NCBI GenBank assembly: GCA_964429265.1
Contig: CAYSBK010000147.1
Coordinates: 1-6,189 of the forward strand
Length of the DNA: 6,189 bases
DNA from: CAYSBK01 sp964429265
GTDB taxonomy: Bacteria > Planctomycetota > Phycisphaerae > Sedimentisphaerales > Anaerobacaceae
Reading direction: 5' to 3'
Both the position numbers and the translations under genes were made by a program. How positions within the stretch are numbered: position 1 is the stretch's first letter; each line of letters begins with the position of its first letter. Below the pieces are notes generated by a model, which was given only the letters and a program-made list of their open reading frames with translations, had not been told where the DNA came from and did no database searches. This document shows, in pieces, positions 1 to 6,129 of the stretch.

Positions 1-5
1 ATCGA

Positions 6-19
6 CTACCTATAGGTAG
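6..19. repeat. Perfect 14-bp palindrome
   Basis: CTACCTATAGGTAG is its own reverse complement, with no spacer. It is AT-richer than its surroundings. It could be a binding site for a dimeric regulator of a gene beyond the left edge, or chance. Only the symmetry is certain. Confidence 0.4.
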
Positions 20-69
20 CAATCTGGTCGGCCTGCCCGGCATCCGCCGGCCCGCATTCTGACGTGATG

Positions 70-134
70 CCGAGCGAAGCGAATCATCCGGGCCGCGAAT
101 GCAAAGCAATACCGTCCTTAGCCAAGCGAAGGGA
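70..134. repeat. Short direct repeat of CCRAGCGAAGSGA
   Basis: Copies at 70-82 (CCGAGCGAAGCGA) and 122-134 (CCAAGCGAAGGGA) agree at 11 of 13 positions. Flanking GTGATGCC (64-71) and GGGATGAC (131-138) are imperfect inverted ends. The pattern recalls the widespread intergenic GTCATCC-TGAGCGAAGCGAAGG repeats found near gene ends in many bacteria, here decayed. Identification is by resemblance only. Confidence 0.3.
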
Positions 135-172
135 TGACAAGGAAGGGCATCGCAGCCGACCGCCCCCACCAA

Positions 173-219
173 CGCCGTTCCGGCAGCCCCTGCCCAACCC
201 GAGACGGCGCATTTTTTTT
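173..219 (+). terminator. Possible rho-independent terminator, plus orientation
   Basis: CGCCGT (173-178) pairs with ACGGCG (204-209), and inside it GGCAG (182-186) pairs with CTGCC (190-194) around CCC. Two bases after the outer stem comes a run of eight T (212-219). This is terminator-like for transcripts running rightward into the 3' end of the operon. The unequal internal loop (3 versus 9 nt) weakens it, and no plus-strand gene is visible to be served. Confidence 0.3.
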
Positions 220-240
220 GCTTTTTGCTATGGCGCCGTC
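203..240. repeat. Inverted repeat across the URO-D-like stop codon
   Basis: GACGGCGC (203-210) and GCGCCGTC (233-240) are perfect 8-bp arms around a T-rich 22-nt loop. In the operon transcript the stem would start in the last sense codons and enclose the TAG in an A-rich loop. It has no U-run after it, so it is not a classical terminator, but could stabilise the mRNA 3' end. It shares an arm with the plus-oriented hairpin at 173-209, so the two structures exclude each other. Confidence 0.35.
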
Positions 241-1331
241 AGGTCGTGCCACAATTCAAGCATTTCCGCGGACTCCTGACGGCTCTGGGGAAAAACCAGC
301 GGCCGAAGGGCAAGCCTTGCCTGTGTTTCCTTTGCAAGCGACGCCAGCCGCTGCACGTAACGGCGCCAGTTGCGTTGTTGTTTTTCTTCGGCGGTCGGCG
401 CAATCCTGCTGTAGAGCACCGTGCCGGTTTCGCCGGCTATCTCGAAAAGGCGGCGCGTATCATAAGATTCCGGGTTGCCCAGGTCGACAGCCTTGACGCC
501 GCTGCATCGGCACAGCCGCTCAAAGAAGTATTCGTGTTTGCCGCAGTAGTGCATAAAGACGCCGCCGAATCGCTCCGCGCATTTTTCAATGTGCGGGATT
601 ACAAAGCGGTCGATTTGTCCCGGCCCGACCATCGCGGGCGAATCTTCCGCGATGCGAAGCCCGGCATCGGCAAAGTAGATGCCCTGCTCGGTGCCGTGGC
701 CGTGAACCATCGAGCAGTTTTCTTCGCCGATGAGCTTTTTGCAGTGCCGGACCGCCCGAATCATAAGCTCCAGCGAGATCTCCAGCAGCTCATCGACCCA
801 GGCTTGCTTTTGCGGGTCCATAATGTCATAAAATATCTGCTGTCCGTAAACAAGATGGGCGATGTCGAAGACGCCCTGGTTGTCGGGCTGGTAGGCCTTG
901 ACTTCGGTTTCAGCGGCGGTGCTGTGCCGTTCGTAAAAACCCTGTGCCAGCCGCATAAGTTCCGTCGATGCGACGTCGACGTCACGCGCAGCCCGGATTT
1001 GCTCGGGCGACAGAGGTTCGCCGCACCACGGCATCAGCCCCTGGCGGATCTCGTAACTCTGCCCCGTCATCGACGGCACAAACACCACGCCCAGGTTCGG
1101 CCTGACGGTGGGGATTCCGTCGGTGGGCCAGTCAATGACCGGCCGGGCCCGCGACATCTCGTTTTCCCACATCCCGGGCGGATCGTAAAACCGCTGCCTG
1201 TAGTCCGCCGTGTCGTATATCTGCACCTGCCACTCTTCGTTCATATCGCGGCCGGGCGGTATCAGCAGCAGCGAAGGTCCCCGGCCCGCCCAGAAACGCT
1301 CGTGCATCTTTATCTTTTCTGCGGTTGTCAC
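228..1331 (-). CDS. URO-D superfamily protein (MtaA/methyltransferase-like), cytoplasmic
   Basis: Member of the uroporphyrinogen-III decarboxylase superfamily (COG0407-like), which includes heme-pathway HemE and the methylcobamide:thiol methyltransferases MtaA/MtbA. With the GTG at 1331 it is 367 aa, the usual size for this TIM-barrel fold, and has no signal peptide. The N-terminus TTAEKIKMHERFWAG (2-16) is typical of the family. The region DAGLRIAEDSPAMVGPGQIDRFVIPHIEKC has its recognisable core at 222-251, followed by FMHYCG (259-264), whose H261-x-C263 resembles the first two zinc ligands (HxC) of MtaA-type enzymes. The third, more C-terminal cysteine of MtaA is not evident: there is no Cys after C276. 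The GNxDP-type loop expected near 305-312 reads VLYSRIAP. It is therefore unlikely to be HemE. Reaction and substrate are unknown; methyl transfer or demethylation is inference. The start is chosen by AGGAG 7 nt upstream. An in-frame GTG at 1394 lacks a ribosome site and would overlap the previous gene by 43 nt. Last gene of the operon. Confidence 0.9.
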   Translation of the reverse strand: MTTAEKIKMHERFWAGRGPSLLLIPPGRDMNEEWQVQIYDTADYRQRFYDPPGMWENEMSRARPVIDWPTDGIPTVRPNLGVVFVPSMTGQSYEIRQGLMPWCGEPLSPEQIRAARDVDVASTELMRLAQGFYERHSTAAETEVKAYQPDNQGVFDIAHLVYGQQIFYDIMDPQKQAWVDELLEISLELMIRAVRHCKKLIGEENCSMVHGHGTEQGIYFADAGLRIAEDSPAMVGPGQIDRFVIPHIEKCAERFGGVFMHYCGKHEYFFERLCRCSGVKAVDLGNPESYDTRRLFEIAGETGTVLYSRIAPTAEEKQQRNWRRYVQRLASLAKETQARLALRPLVFPQSRQESAEMLELWHDLTAP

Positions 1332-1338
1332 GCCACGT

Positions 1339-1343
1339 CTCCT
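1339..1343 (-). promoter_or_regulatory. Shine-Dalgarno that decides a GTG start for the URO-D-like gene
   Basis: AGGAG on the minus strand, 7 nt before the GTG at 1331-1329. It lies in the 20-nt gap after the TAA of the preceding gene (1354-1352). It favours this start over the in-frame GTG at 1394, and the protein then begins with the family-like TTAEKIKMHERF. Confidence 0.8.
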
Positions 1344-1351
1344 GTATAGCT

Positions 1352-3394
1352 TTATCGCTGGACGGGTTGAGCCGGCGGCGGGGTCTGAAGCCACTTGAGG
1401 TTGAAGGCATAGTGCAGGCGGCTGCTGATAAGATGAATCAAACCGTCGGCGCTTCGGCAGACCGACAGATACCCTCTCGGTTCGGCCGAGTCGAACCCCA
1501 TCTCGAAAGTCCGCCCGTCGAGGGTTTCGAGCTTGCGGCCGGGGCCGTCGTCGCTTACCAGCCGGACGTGCGGCCAGTTCCGGCCGTCATCGTAAGACAC
1601 CGCCGCAAATAACCCCGATACCTTCCTTTGCTTGCCGGAAACGTCGGTAATCTTCATATTTTTGCAAAAAGACGCCAGAAACAGCGGCCCCTCCGCCAGC
1701 CGCAGCATCACCGGTCTCTGGCCTCCCCCGACCGGCGGGAAGATGCCGGCGGTCTTGTGCCAGGACCTACCCATATCGCAGGAGATGCTCTTGGGCATTC
1801 GGCCTTTTATGTTGTCGCCCCGGCCGAAAGCAATCAGCCGACCGTCGGCAAGCTGTGCCACGCAGGCGTGGATGCCGGCGATGGTGCCGCCGGGGTCGAG
1901 CCAGGTCTTGCCGTTGTCGCTGCTAAGATAAATGGCCGACCCGCCGCTTCCGCCGGTAACCGCGTCGCAGGGCAGGAGAATCCGGCCGTCCTGCGTGCGG
2001 AAGACGGACTCGATTGGCATCTGGCGGATGTTGTGCTCGGGCAGGATTATCCGCGGGGTGCTCCAGGTCCGGCCGCTGTCGGTCGATGTCCGCATGATAA
2101 CCGCCAGCGAACCCCACGTCGCCGCCGCGGCAAAACCATTGAAATGATAGAGGGTCCCGTCGGCGTCACACCACAGGGCGGGCGTGTGGTCGTTGCGGTC
2201 GACCTGGTCCCAGAACATCGTTGCCGGTTCCCACCGTGCAGCCCCGTAGCGCAAACGACTGGCCACGATGGCAAGTTCCCTGCGGCTTTCCGAAATACAC
2301 GTGTACCAGATGGCCAGCAGGTCGCCGTTGGGACACTGCGCGATGTTCGGAACGTGATTGTGATTGGGAAAGATCGGGCCGTTGGCATCGTCGGGGATTA
2401 TGACGTATTTTTGCGGCTCGGCAAAATAAGGCTCGCTCGCATCCGGCCCCTCGGTGATGTCAATCGGAACAGCCTGCTTGACGTATCGCCGGTTCAGCGG
2501 CGGTTCGGGCACCGGCAGGGGGCCTGTCGCGGGCATCTCGCCCAGCACCACGCGAAAGCCGATAATCCAGCTTCTGTCGCCCGGCACCACCGCCATACGG
2601 TTCGCCGAACGCAGATAGTAAGGCTCGGTCGAATGACTGCCGCCGCGGGTCACCTTCAGCTCGCCGCCCGCGTATCCGACCGGGTCCACCTGGTGGCCGG
2701 CCTTGTAGGGGCCGTACCAGTCCAGGCACCATTCCTCGACGTTGCCGTGCATATCGTAAAAGCCCCAGGCATTTGGGCGGGTCTTGCCGACGTGCAACGG
2801 TACCAATTCTTTTCTTCCCTTGCTTCTTTCAGGGTCGGGGTACCAGCTATTGCCCTGGTTTTTGATGAAATCGGGGTCCAGGGCATCCCCGATATTGAAG
2901 ACGGTGCGTGTGCCGGCCCGGCAGGCATATTCCCACTCGGCCTCGGTGGGCAGCCGGTAAGGCAGGCCTTCCCTGGCGCTGAGCCACTCGCAGAAGGCGT
3001 TGGCGTCATACCAGCTTACGAACACCACCGCCTCGTCGTTTTCTATGGAAAAGCCCAGCTTGCCGCGAAGGTAGCGATGCGACGGGTCGAACTTTTCGTA
3101 CTGCGCGTTGGTAACCTCGTAAGCGCCGATGTAAAAGGGTTTGCTGATGGTGACCCTGTGGACGGGATGCTCGTCGGCGTCGCCGTCTCTCTGGTAGTCG
3201 TACCGGCAAAGGGACTTATCAAGGCGCTTTTGCAAGAAGCCCATATCGAAGCTGCCCGCCTCGATGCGGACGAACTTCATACCAATCGAATTGGTGTATA
3301 CTTTGCCGGTGGGTATCTTTCCGGCAAAAGCACCCGTTGCCGGGGCCGCTGATGTGATGGCAACAAGGACAATAGCAAAGGTTCTGCTGTTCAT
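1352..3394 (-). CDS. Secreted SUMF1-like domain fused to sialidase-like BNR propeller
   Basis: Two-domain exported protein of 680 aa. Residues 1-24 are a signal peptide with a likely AFA cleavage site (after A24). Residues about 32-283 are a formylglycine-generating-enzyme-like domain: NSIGMKFVRIEAGSFDMG (35-52), DEHPVHRVTI (74-83), YRLPTEAEWEYACRAGT (146-162), MHGNVEEWC (215-223) and a terminal GFRVV (279-283). The stretch after RGGS (250-253) reads HSTEPYYLRS, so both active-site cysteines of true FGE are absent. After a proline-rich linker (about 284-325), residues about 326-670 form a sialidase-like six-blade propeller (BNR_2/GH33-like) with four Asp boxes, S-x-D-x-G-x-[TSN]-W, at 437-444, 491-498, 538-545 and 600-607. 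The end (EPRGYLSV, HLISSRLHY, FNLKWL) matches the BNR-type proteins common in Planctomycetota. The classical FRIP arginine motif is not seen, so sialidase activity is uncertain; a related glycan lyase, hydrolase or binding role is possible. The ATG at 3394 follows GAGGAG by 8 nt. Second gene of the operon, 57 nt after the glycosidase. Confidence 0.92.
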   Translation of the reverse strand: MNSRTFAIVLVAITSAAPATGAFAGKIPTGKVYTNSIGMKFVRIEAGSFDMGFLQKRLDKSLCRYDYQRDGDADEHPVHRVTISKPFYIGAYEVTNAQYEKFDPSHRYLRGKLGFSIENDEAVVFVSWYDANAFCEWLSAREGLPYRLPTEAEWEYACRAGTRTVFNIGDALDPDFIKNQGNSWYPDPERSKGRKELVPLHVGKTRPNAWGFYDMHGNVEEWCLDWYGPYKAGHQVDPVGYAGGELKVTRGGSHSTEPYYLRSANRMAVVPGDRSWIIGFRVVLGEMPATGPLPVPEPPLNRRYVKQAVPIDITEGPDASEPYFAEPQKYVIIPDDANGPIFPNHNHVPNIAQCPNGDLLAIWYTCISESRRELAIVASRLRYGAARWEPATMFWDQVDRNDHTPALWCDADGTLYHFNGFAAAATWGSLAVIMRTSTDSGRTWSTPRIILPEHNIRQMPIESVFRTQDGRILLPCDAVTGGSGGSAIYLSSDNGKTWLDPGGTIAGIHACVAQLADGRLIAFGRGDNIKGRMPKSISCDMGRSWHKTAGIFPPVGGGQRPVMLRLAEGPLFLASFCKNMKITDVSGKQRKVSGLFAAVSYDDGRNWPHVRLVSDDGPGRKLETLDGRTFEMGFDSAEPRGYLSVCRSADGLIHLISSRLHYAFNLKWLQTPPPAQPVQR

Positions 3395-3402
3395 ACGTGT
3401 AA

Positions 3403-3408
3403 CTCCTC
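3403..3408 (-). promoter_or_regulatory. Shine-Dalgarno for the SUMF1-sialidase gene
   Basis: GAGGAG on the minus strand, 8 nt before the ATG at 3394. It fixes the start and leaves the signal peptide at the very N-terminus. The strong site contrasts with the apparent absence of one before the first gene of the operon. Confidence 0.85.
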
Positions 3409-3451
3409 GATCACAGCTAATCGTTTTCCAGAGACGGTTGCAGGTAGTGGC

Positions 3452-6073
3452 TCAACGGCCGCCGCCGAGGGTAGCGACCGGTATGGTCCTTCGATATTGT
3501 TGTGGAGTGGAACCGGCCGGCACTATTACGAAAACCTCTTCTCTTGCGGTTTCAAAACGCAACAGTGCTCCGGCCATATCCTTCCATTTGGTACCGTCGC
3601 GGTAAACGGCCACCGCCTTTTCGCCCCAGGGATTGCGCAAGCGGCATTGGGCGCCGGCCAGGGACTTGATTTCCACGAACTCGATTCGTCCGTTTTGCAT
3701 CGACGAGGTCACCAGAAAACCTCCGCGACACAGCAGCGTAAAGGCGGCATCCCATTCTCTCGGCCAGGCACAAAACACGTTCATCACCGTATCCCGGGCC
3801 GGTCCCGGCGGAACAGCCTGGCAAAGCGCCCGGTGGAGGGCTTCGACGGCCATGCCGAGGTCCTCGACGGTTATGGCCTGGGGACCTTCCCAGTTCGCCA
3901 GGCGGTTAGGCAGAAACCGCTTGGCTCTGTCCTGCCAACCTGGTATCAGCCCGAGCTTGCCGGGCAGCAACCTTTTGAGATCCTCGGTGCGGCCGAGTAT
4001 CGCCGCGGCGATATCCATTCGGTAGGTGACACCTTTTTTGATGCTGAGGTCGAAGGTGTCATTGGCTATTTTGAACCTTTCTGGGTCGTGATATTTAGTT
4101 TCGATGGTACAAAGGTCGCAATAGATAAAGGGCCTCTGGCTGATGCGACTTCGGCCGCGAAGGTATCTGGACTTGACGGTGTTTATCCAGTAAATCGGCT
4201 CGTTCGGTTCACGGGCGATTCCCGCCTGCGGATTGTCACTGGTCGGCAGCGGCGCCAGGTTGTCCAGAAACTCCTGCCAGAGCTTGCGCAGCTCCGCATC
4301 GACGTTCAGTATCTGCGAGGCCTTGATCGCCGCAGGGAACACTCCGTGCATCGCCACCATCTCATCCATTGGGTCGTAGCAGTCCCACGATCCTTCGTTG
4401 TTGTTTACGTGGTCGATGTGGTATCGCCCGTCCGCACCTTTCTTGACGTGCGGAAAGTTACGATAAAACTCGGCGGCGCCTTTGAGCATCGGGTAGGCAC
4501 GCTCACGCAGCCACTCCTTGTCCAGCGTGAACTCGTACCGCTGCCAGTAGAGATAGGGGAGCCTGCCGGTGGTGGAAAGGATGTGGACGCACTGGCCGAA
4601 AGGCCCCGCCCCCTTGTCGGGATACTGCCAGTGCCCGTCCACCCACTTGCCGTAGTCCTTCCAGTTCCAGCGAGCGTTTTGCGGATGCTTCGGGTCGGCA
4701 AATCTGCGGAAACGTTCGGACATCCGGCTCCAGGGTTTTCGCAGCAGGTAAAGGTCGTGCATCTCGGCGGCGATATCCTCGGGCAACTCGGCCAGCCCGT
4801 CGAACCACACCGCCTCCGGGATGAAAATCCCCTTCGAATCCCACTGCTGCCGTGCGGCGGTCGCAAGCGAATCGTACATCCCGCTGTACATATCGAACAT
4901 CGGGTCCATCAGCTCGGGGCGATTGGCGGCGAAAAGCCCCTTGTAGAGGAAGCTGAGGTTATTCCACCAGTGCTGGGCTCCCCATTCCCTTCGGTCGCCC
5001 TCGGTGGACCATATCATACCGTTGAACTTGGCGGGCAATTTTCCGCGGGATCCGCTGGCCATAATGTAGAGGAAATAATTGTAGCGTTTCTCTATTTCGT
5101 CGGCCACGCCGTCGGCGCTGTGCAGATGTACGAAGCCCTTTGACCAGAACCTCCGCCAGAAGCGCTCGTTGTCGGCCAGCAACCCGGCGAAGCCTTTGCC
5201 TTCCGCGGCATCGAGTTGTCGTTCGGCCGAGGCGACAATGTCCTCGTTGGGGTCGAAGCTGGCCGCACTGGCTATCAAAACCACGAATTTCCCGCTGGCC
5301 GGTTCGACCGACAGCCGTACCTCGGTCCAGTTTGCGAGCTTGGCCTTGCAGCGACGCCCGGCCGCACCGATTACCACTGCCGAGCCGCAGTAGTAGCTGC
5401 CCTCGGTGAATTTTTGCGTGAGGATTATTCGGTCGCCGCGGACGGCAAGTTCCGACTTTGCAAGGTGATTTCTCGTTTCGACCGTCGGCGGCCGCAGCAT
5501 CCTGAGGTTGACGTTTACAGGCGTGGGGGTATCTCGTTGGTCGTCGATTTCTACCGCTATGACGTCGCCTTTCTGCCAGGCCGCCGCTCTTGCCGATACG
5601 CCCGCGCCGGCAACCGTAACCACGCCATCGTAAACGGACAGGTGCTGCGAGGTATTATCGTGGGGGAATACGTCGGGGCCGTAATCGACGAAGTCGATGT
5701 CAACGAACCCACAGCCGCTGCAGTAGTCCCGGCCTTCCATACCAACGACGCTGCGGTGCCTCCGGTAGAAGCTGTTAGTGTATCTGTTGTTGGGGTAAAC
5801 ATCGACCCTGTTGATTTGCATCCTAAGCGCCGTCGGCGTCGTCCAGACCAGCGTTCCGACGGTGCCGTTGCCGATGGGCAGGCCGTGGTCGCTGGATTCA
5901 ACGGCCTTGTCGTAGCGCAGATCCGCCCGGGCCGCCAGGCGGGGATAATCCACGGAGATTATCGTCGAGCCGGCAAGCAGCCGCACGTGCCCGATAAGTA
6001 GAAATGCAATTCCAAGGCCTGCCGCCGCCAGCCTAACAGCTCTTGTCTTGTGCTGGTATCCACTAGGTCTCAT
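3452..6073 (-). CDS. Secreted GH95-like / DUF5703-type glycoside hydrolase
   Basis: Probable exported glycosidase of the (alpha/alpha)6-barrel GH95-like group (GH95 includes alpha-L-fucosidases and galactosidases); the substrate cannot be read from sequence. With the ATG at 6073 it is 873 aa. Residues 1-35 are a basic stretch plus hydrophobic core (RLAAAGLGIAFLLIGHVRLLAG), a Sec signal or membrane anchor without a lipobox. Residues about 50-290 are the N-terminal beta-domain typical of the family (LPIGNGTVGTLVW at 65-77, INRVDVY at 87-93, a CxxC at C118/C121). Residues about 320-760 are the helical barrel, with NGMIW (351-355), HWWNN (368-372) and NNNEGSW (557-563), where E560 is the best candidate acid. 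Residues about 761-860 are the C-terminal beta-domain (AWPREWD at 769-775). The same frame is open up to a TTG at 6163, but that start has no ribosome site and would bury the signal peptide behind 30 residues. It is the first gene of the apparent operon. Family placement is from motif recall; catalytic assignments are inference. Confidence 0.88.
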   Translation of the reverse strand: MRPSGYQHKTRAVRLAAAGLGIAFLLIGHVRLLAGSTIISVDYPRLAARADLRYDKAVESSDHGLPIGNGTVGTLVWTTPTALRMQINRVDVYPNNRYTNSFYRRHRSVVGMEGRDYCSGCGFVDIDFVDYGPDVFPHDNTSQHLSVYDGVVTVAGAGVSARAAAWQKGDVIAVEIDDQRDTPTPVNVNLRMLRPPTVETRNHLAKSELAVRGDRIILTQKFTEGSYYCGSAVVIGAAGRRCKAKLANWTEVRLSVEPASGKFVVLIASAASFDPNEDIVASAERQLDAAEGKGFAGLLADNERFWRRFWSKGFVHLHSADGVADEIEKRYNYFLYIMASGSRGKLPAKFNGMIWSTEGDRREWGAQHWWNNLSFLYKGLFAANRPELMDPMFDMYSGMYDSLATAARQQWDSKGIFIPEAVWFDGLAELPEDIAAEMHDLYLLRKPWSRMSERFRRFADPKHPQNARWNWKDYGKWVDGHWQYPDKGAGPFGQCVHILSTTGRLPYLYWQRYEFTLDKEWLRERAYPMLKGAAEFYRNFPHVKKGADGRYHIDHVNNNEGSWDCYDPMDEMVAMHGVFPAAIKASQILNVDAELRKLWQEFLDNLAPLPTSDNPQAGIAREPNEPIYWINTVKSRYLRGRSRISQRPFIYCDLCTIETKYHDPERFKIANDTFDLSIKKGVTYRMDIAAAILGRTEDLKRLLPGKLGLIPGWQDRAKRFLPNRLANWEGPQAITVEDLGMAVEALHRALCQAVPPGPARDTVMNVFCAWPREWDAAFTLLCRGGFLVTSSMQNGRIEFVEIKSLAGAQCRLRNPWGEKAVAVYRDGTKWKDMAGALLRFETAREEVFVIVPAGSTPQQYRRTIPVATLGGGR

Positions 6074-6080
6074 CGGTGCC

Positions 6081-6108
6081 ATTATACCGGGCGCCGCCGG
6101 CCGTGCAA
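6081..6108 (-). promoter_or_regulatory. Candidate sigma-70-type promoter for the operon
   Basis: On the minus strand a perfect TATAAT (6086-6081) lies 16 bp downstream of TTGCAC (6108-6103), which matches the -35 consensus TTGACA at its first three bases only. TATAAT is rare by chance in such GC-rich DNA, which supports it. The expected transcription start, about 7 nt downstream, falls on or next to the ATG at 6073, so the message would be leaderless or nearly so. No Shine-Dalgarno precedes that ATG, which agrees. Promoter function is inferred, not shown. Confidence 0.5.
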
Positions 6109-6109
6109 G

Positions 6110-6129
6110 CCGGTGACTTGCGCCACCGG
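6110..6129. repeat. Inverted repeat just upstream of the -35 (possible operator)
   Basis: CCGGTG (6110-6115) and CACCGG (6124-6129) form perfect 6-bp arms around an 8-nt spacer, ending one base upstream of the candidate -35 hexamer. Placement fits an activator or repressor site for the operon, but short GC-rich arms also arise by chance. The repeat itself is seen directly; regulatory function is inference. Confidence 0.3.

Larger units (their letters stand above)
1..227. other. Intergenic region downstream of the operon
   Basis: No convincing gene. The three plus-strand frames entering from the left edge stop at 13-15, 17-19 and 60-62. Only the last could be the tail of a gene outside the window, and too few residues are present to identify one. 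An open frame at 64-279 has no ribosome site and no recognisable product, and it runs into the antisense of the URO-D-like gene. The region holds a 14-bp palindrome, a short direct repeat, a GC hairpin followed by a T-run, and an inverted repeat spanning the URO-D stop codon. No classical minus-strand terminator (hairpin then U-run) was found after the operon. Confidence 0.6.

Noticed and set aside
228..1331. Heme-biosynthesis HemE
   Set aside because: The HxC motif, the absence of a GNxDP-type loop, and the location in a glycan-related operon point to a divergent URO-D paralog instead.
225..1349. 374-aa plus-strand open frame opposite the URO-D-like gene
   Set aside because: Almost exactly coextensive with the real gene on the other strand, and no recognisable protein features.
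2545..3301. True sulfatase-activating formylglycine-generating enzyme
   Set aside because: Both active-site cysteines are missing and there is no sulfatase gene in the window.
2545..3301. Variable protein of a diversity-generating retroelement (these share the C-type-lectin/FGE fold)
   Set aside because: The fold is N-terminal rather than C-terminal, and no template repeat or reverse transcriptase is present.
1628..3352. 574-aa plus-strand open frame opposite the SUMF1-sialidase gene
   Set aside because: It begins with TTG without a ribosome site, has no recognisable domain and is wholly antisense to a gene with clear family motifs. Long antisense frames are expected in GC-rich coding DNA.
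3497..5143. 548-aa plus-strand open frame opposite the glycosidase gene
   Set aside because: Shadow of the glycosidase in GC-rich DNA: no family motifs, low-complexity R/P/V/G-rich translation, no start signals.
5216..6001. 261-aa plus-strand open frame near the 5' end of the glycosidase
   Set aside because: Antisense shadow within a motif-bearing coding region.
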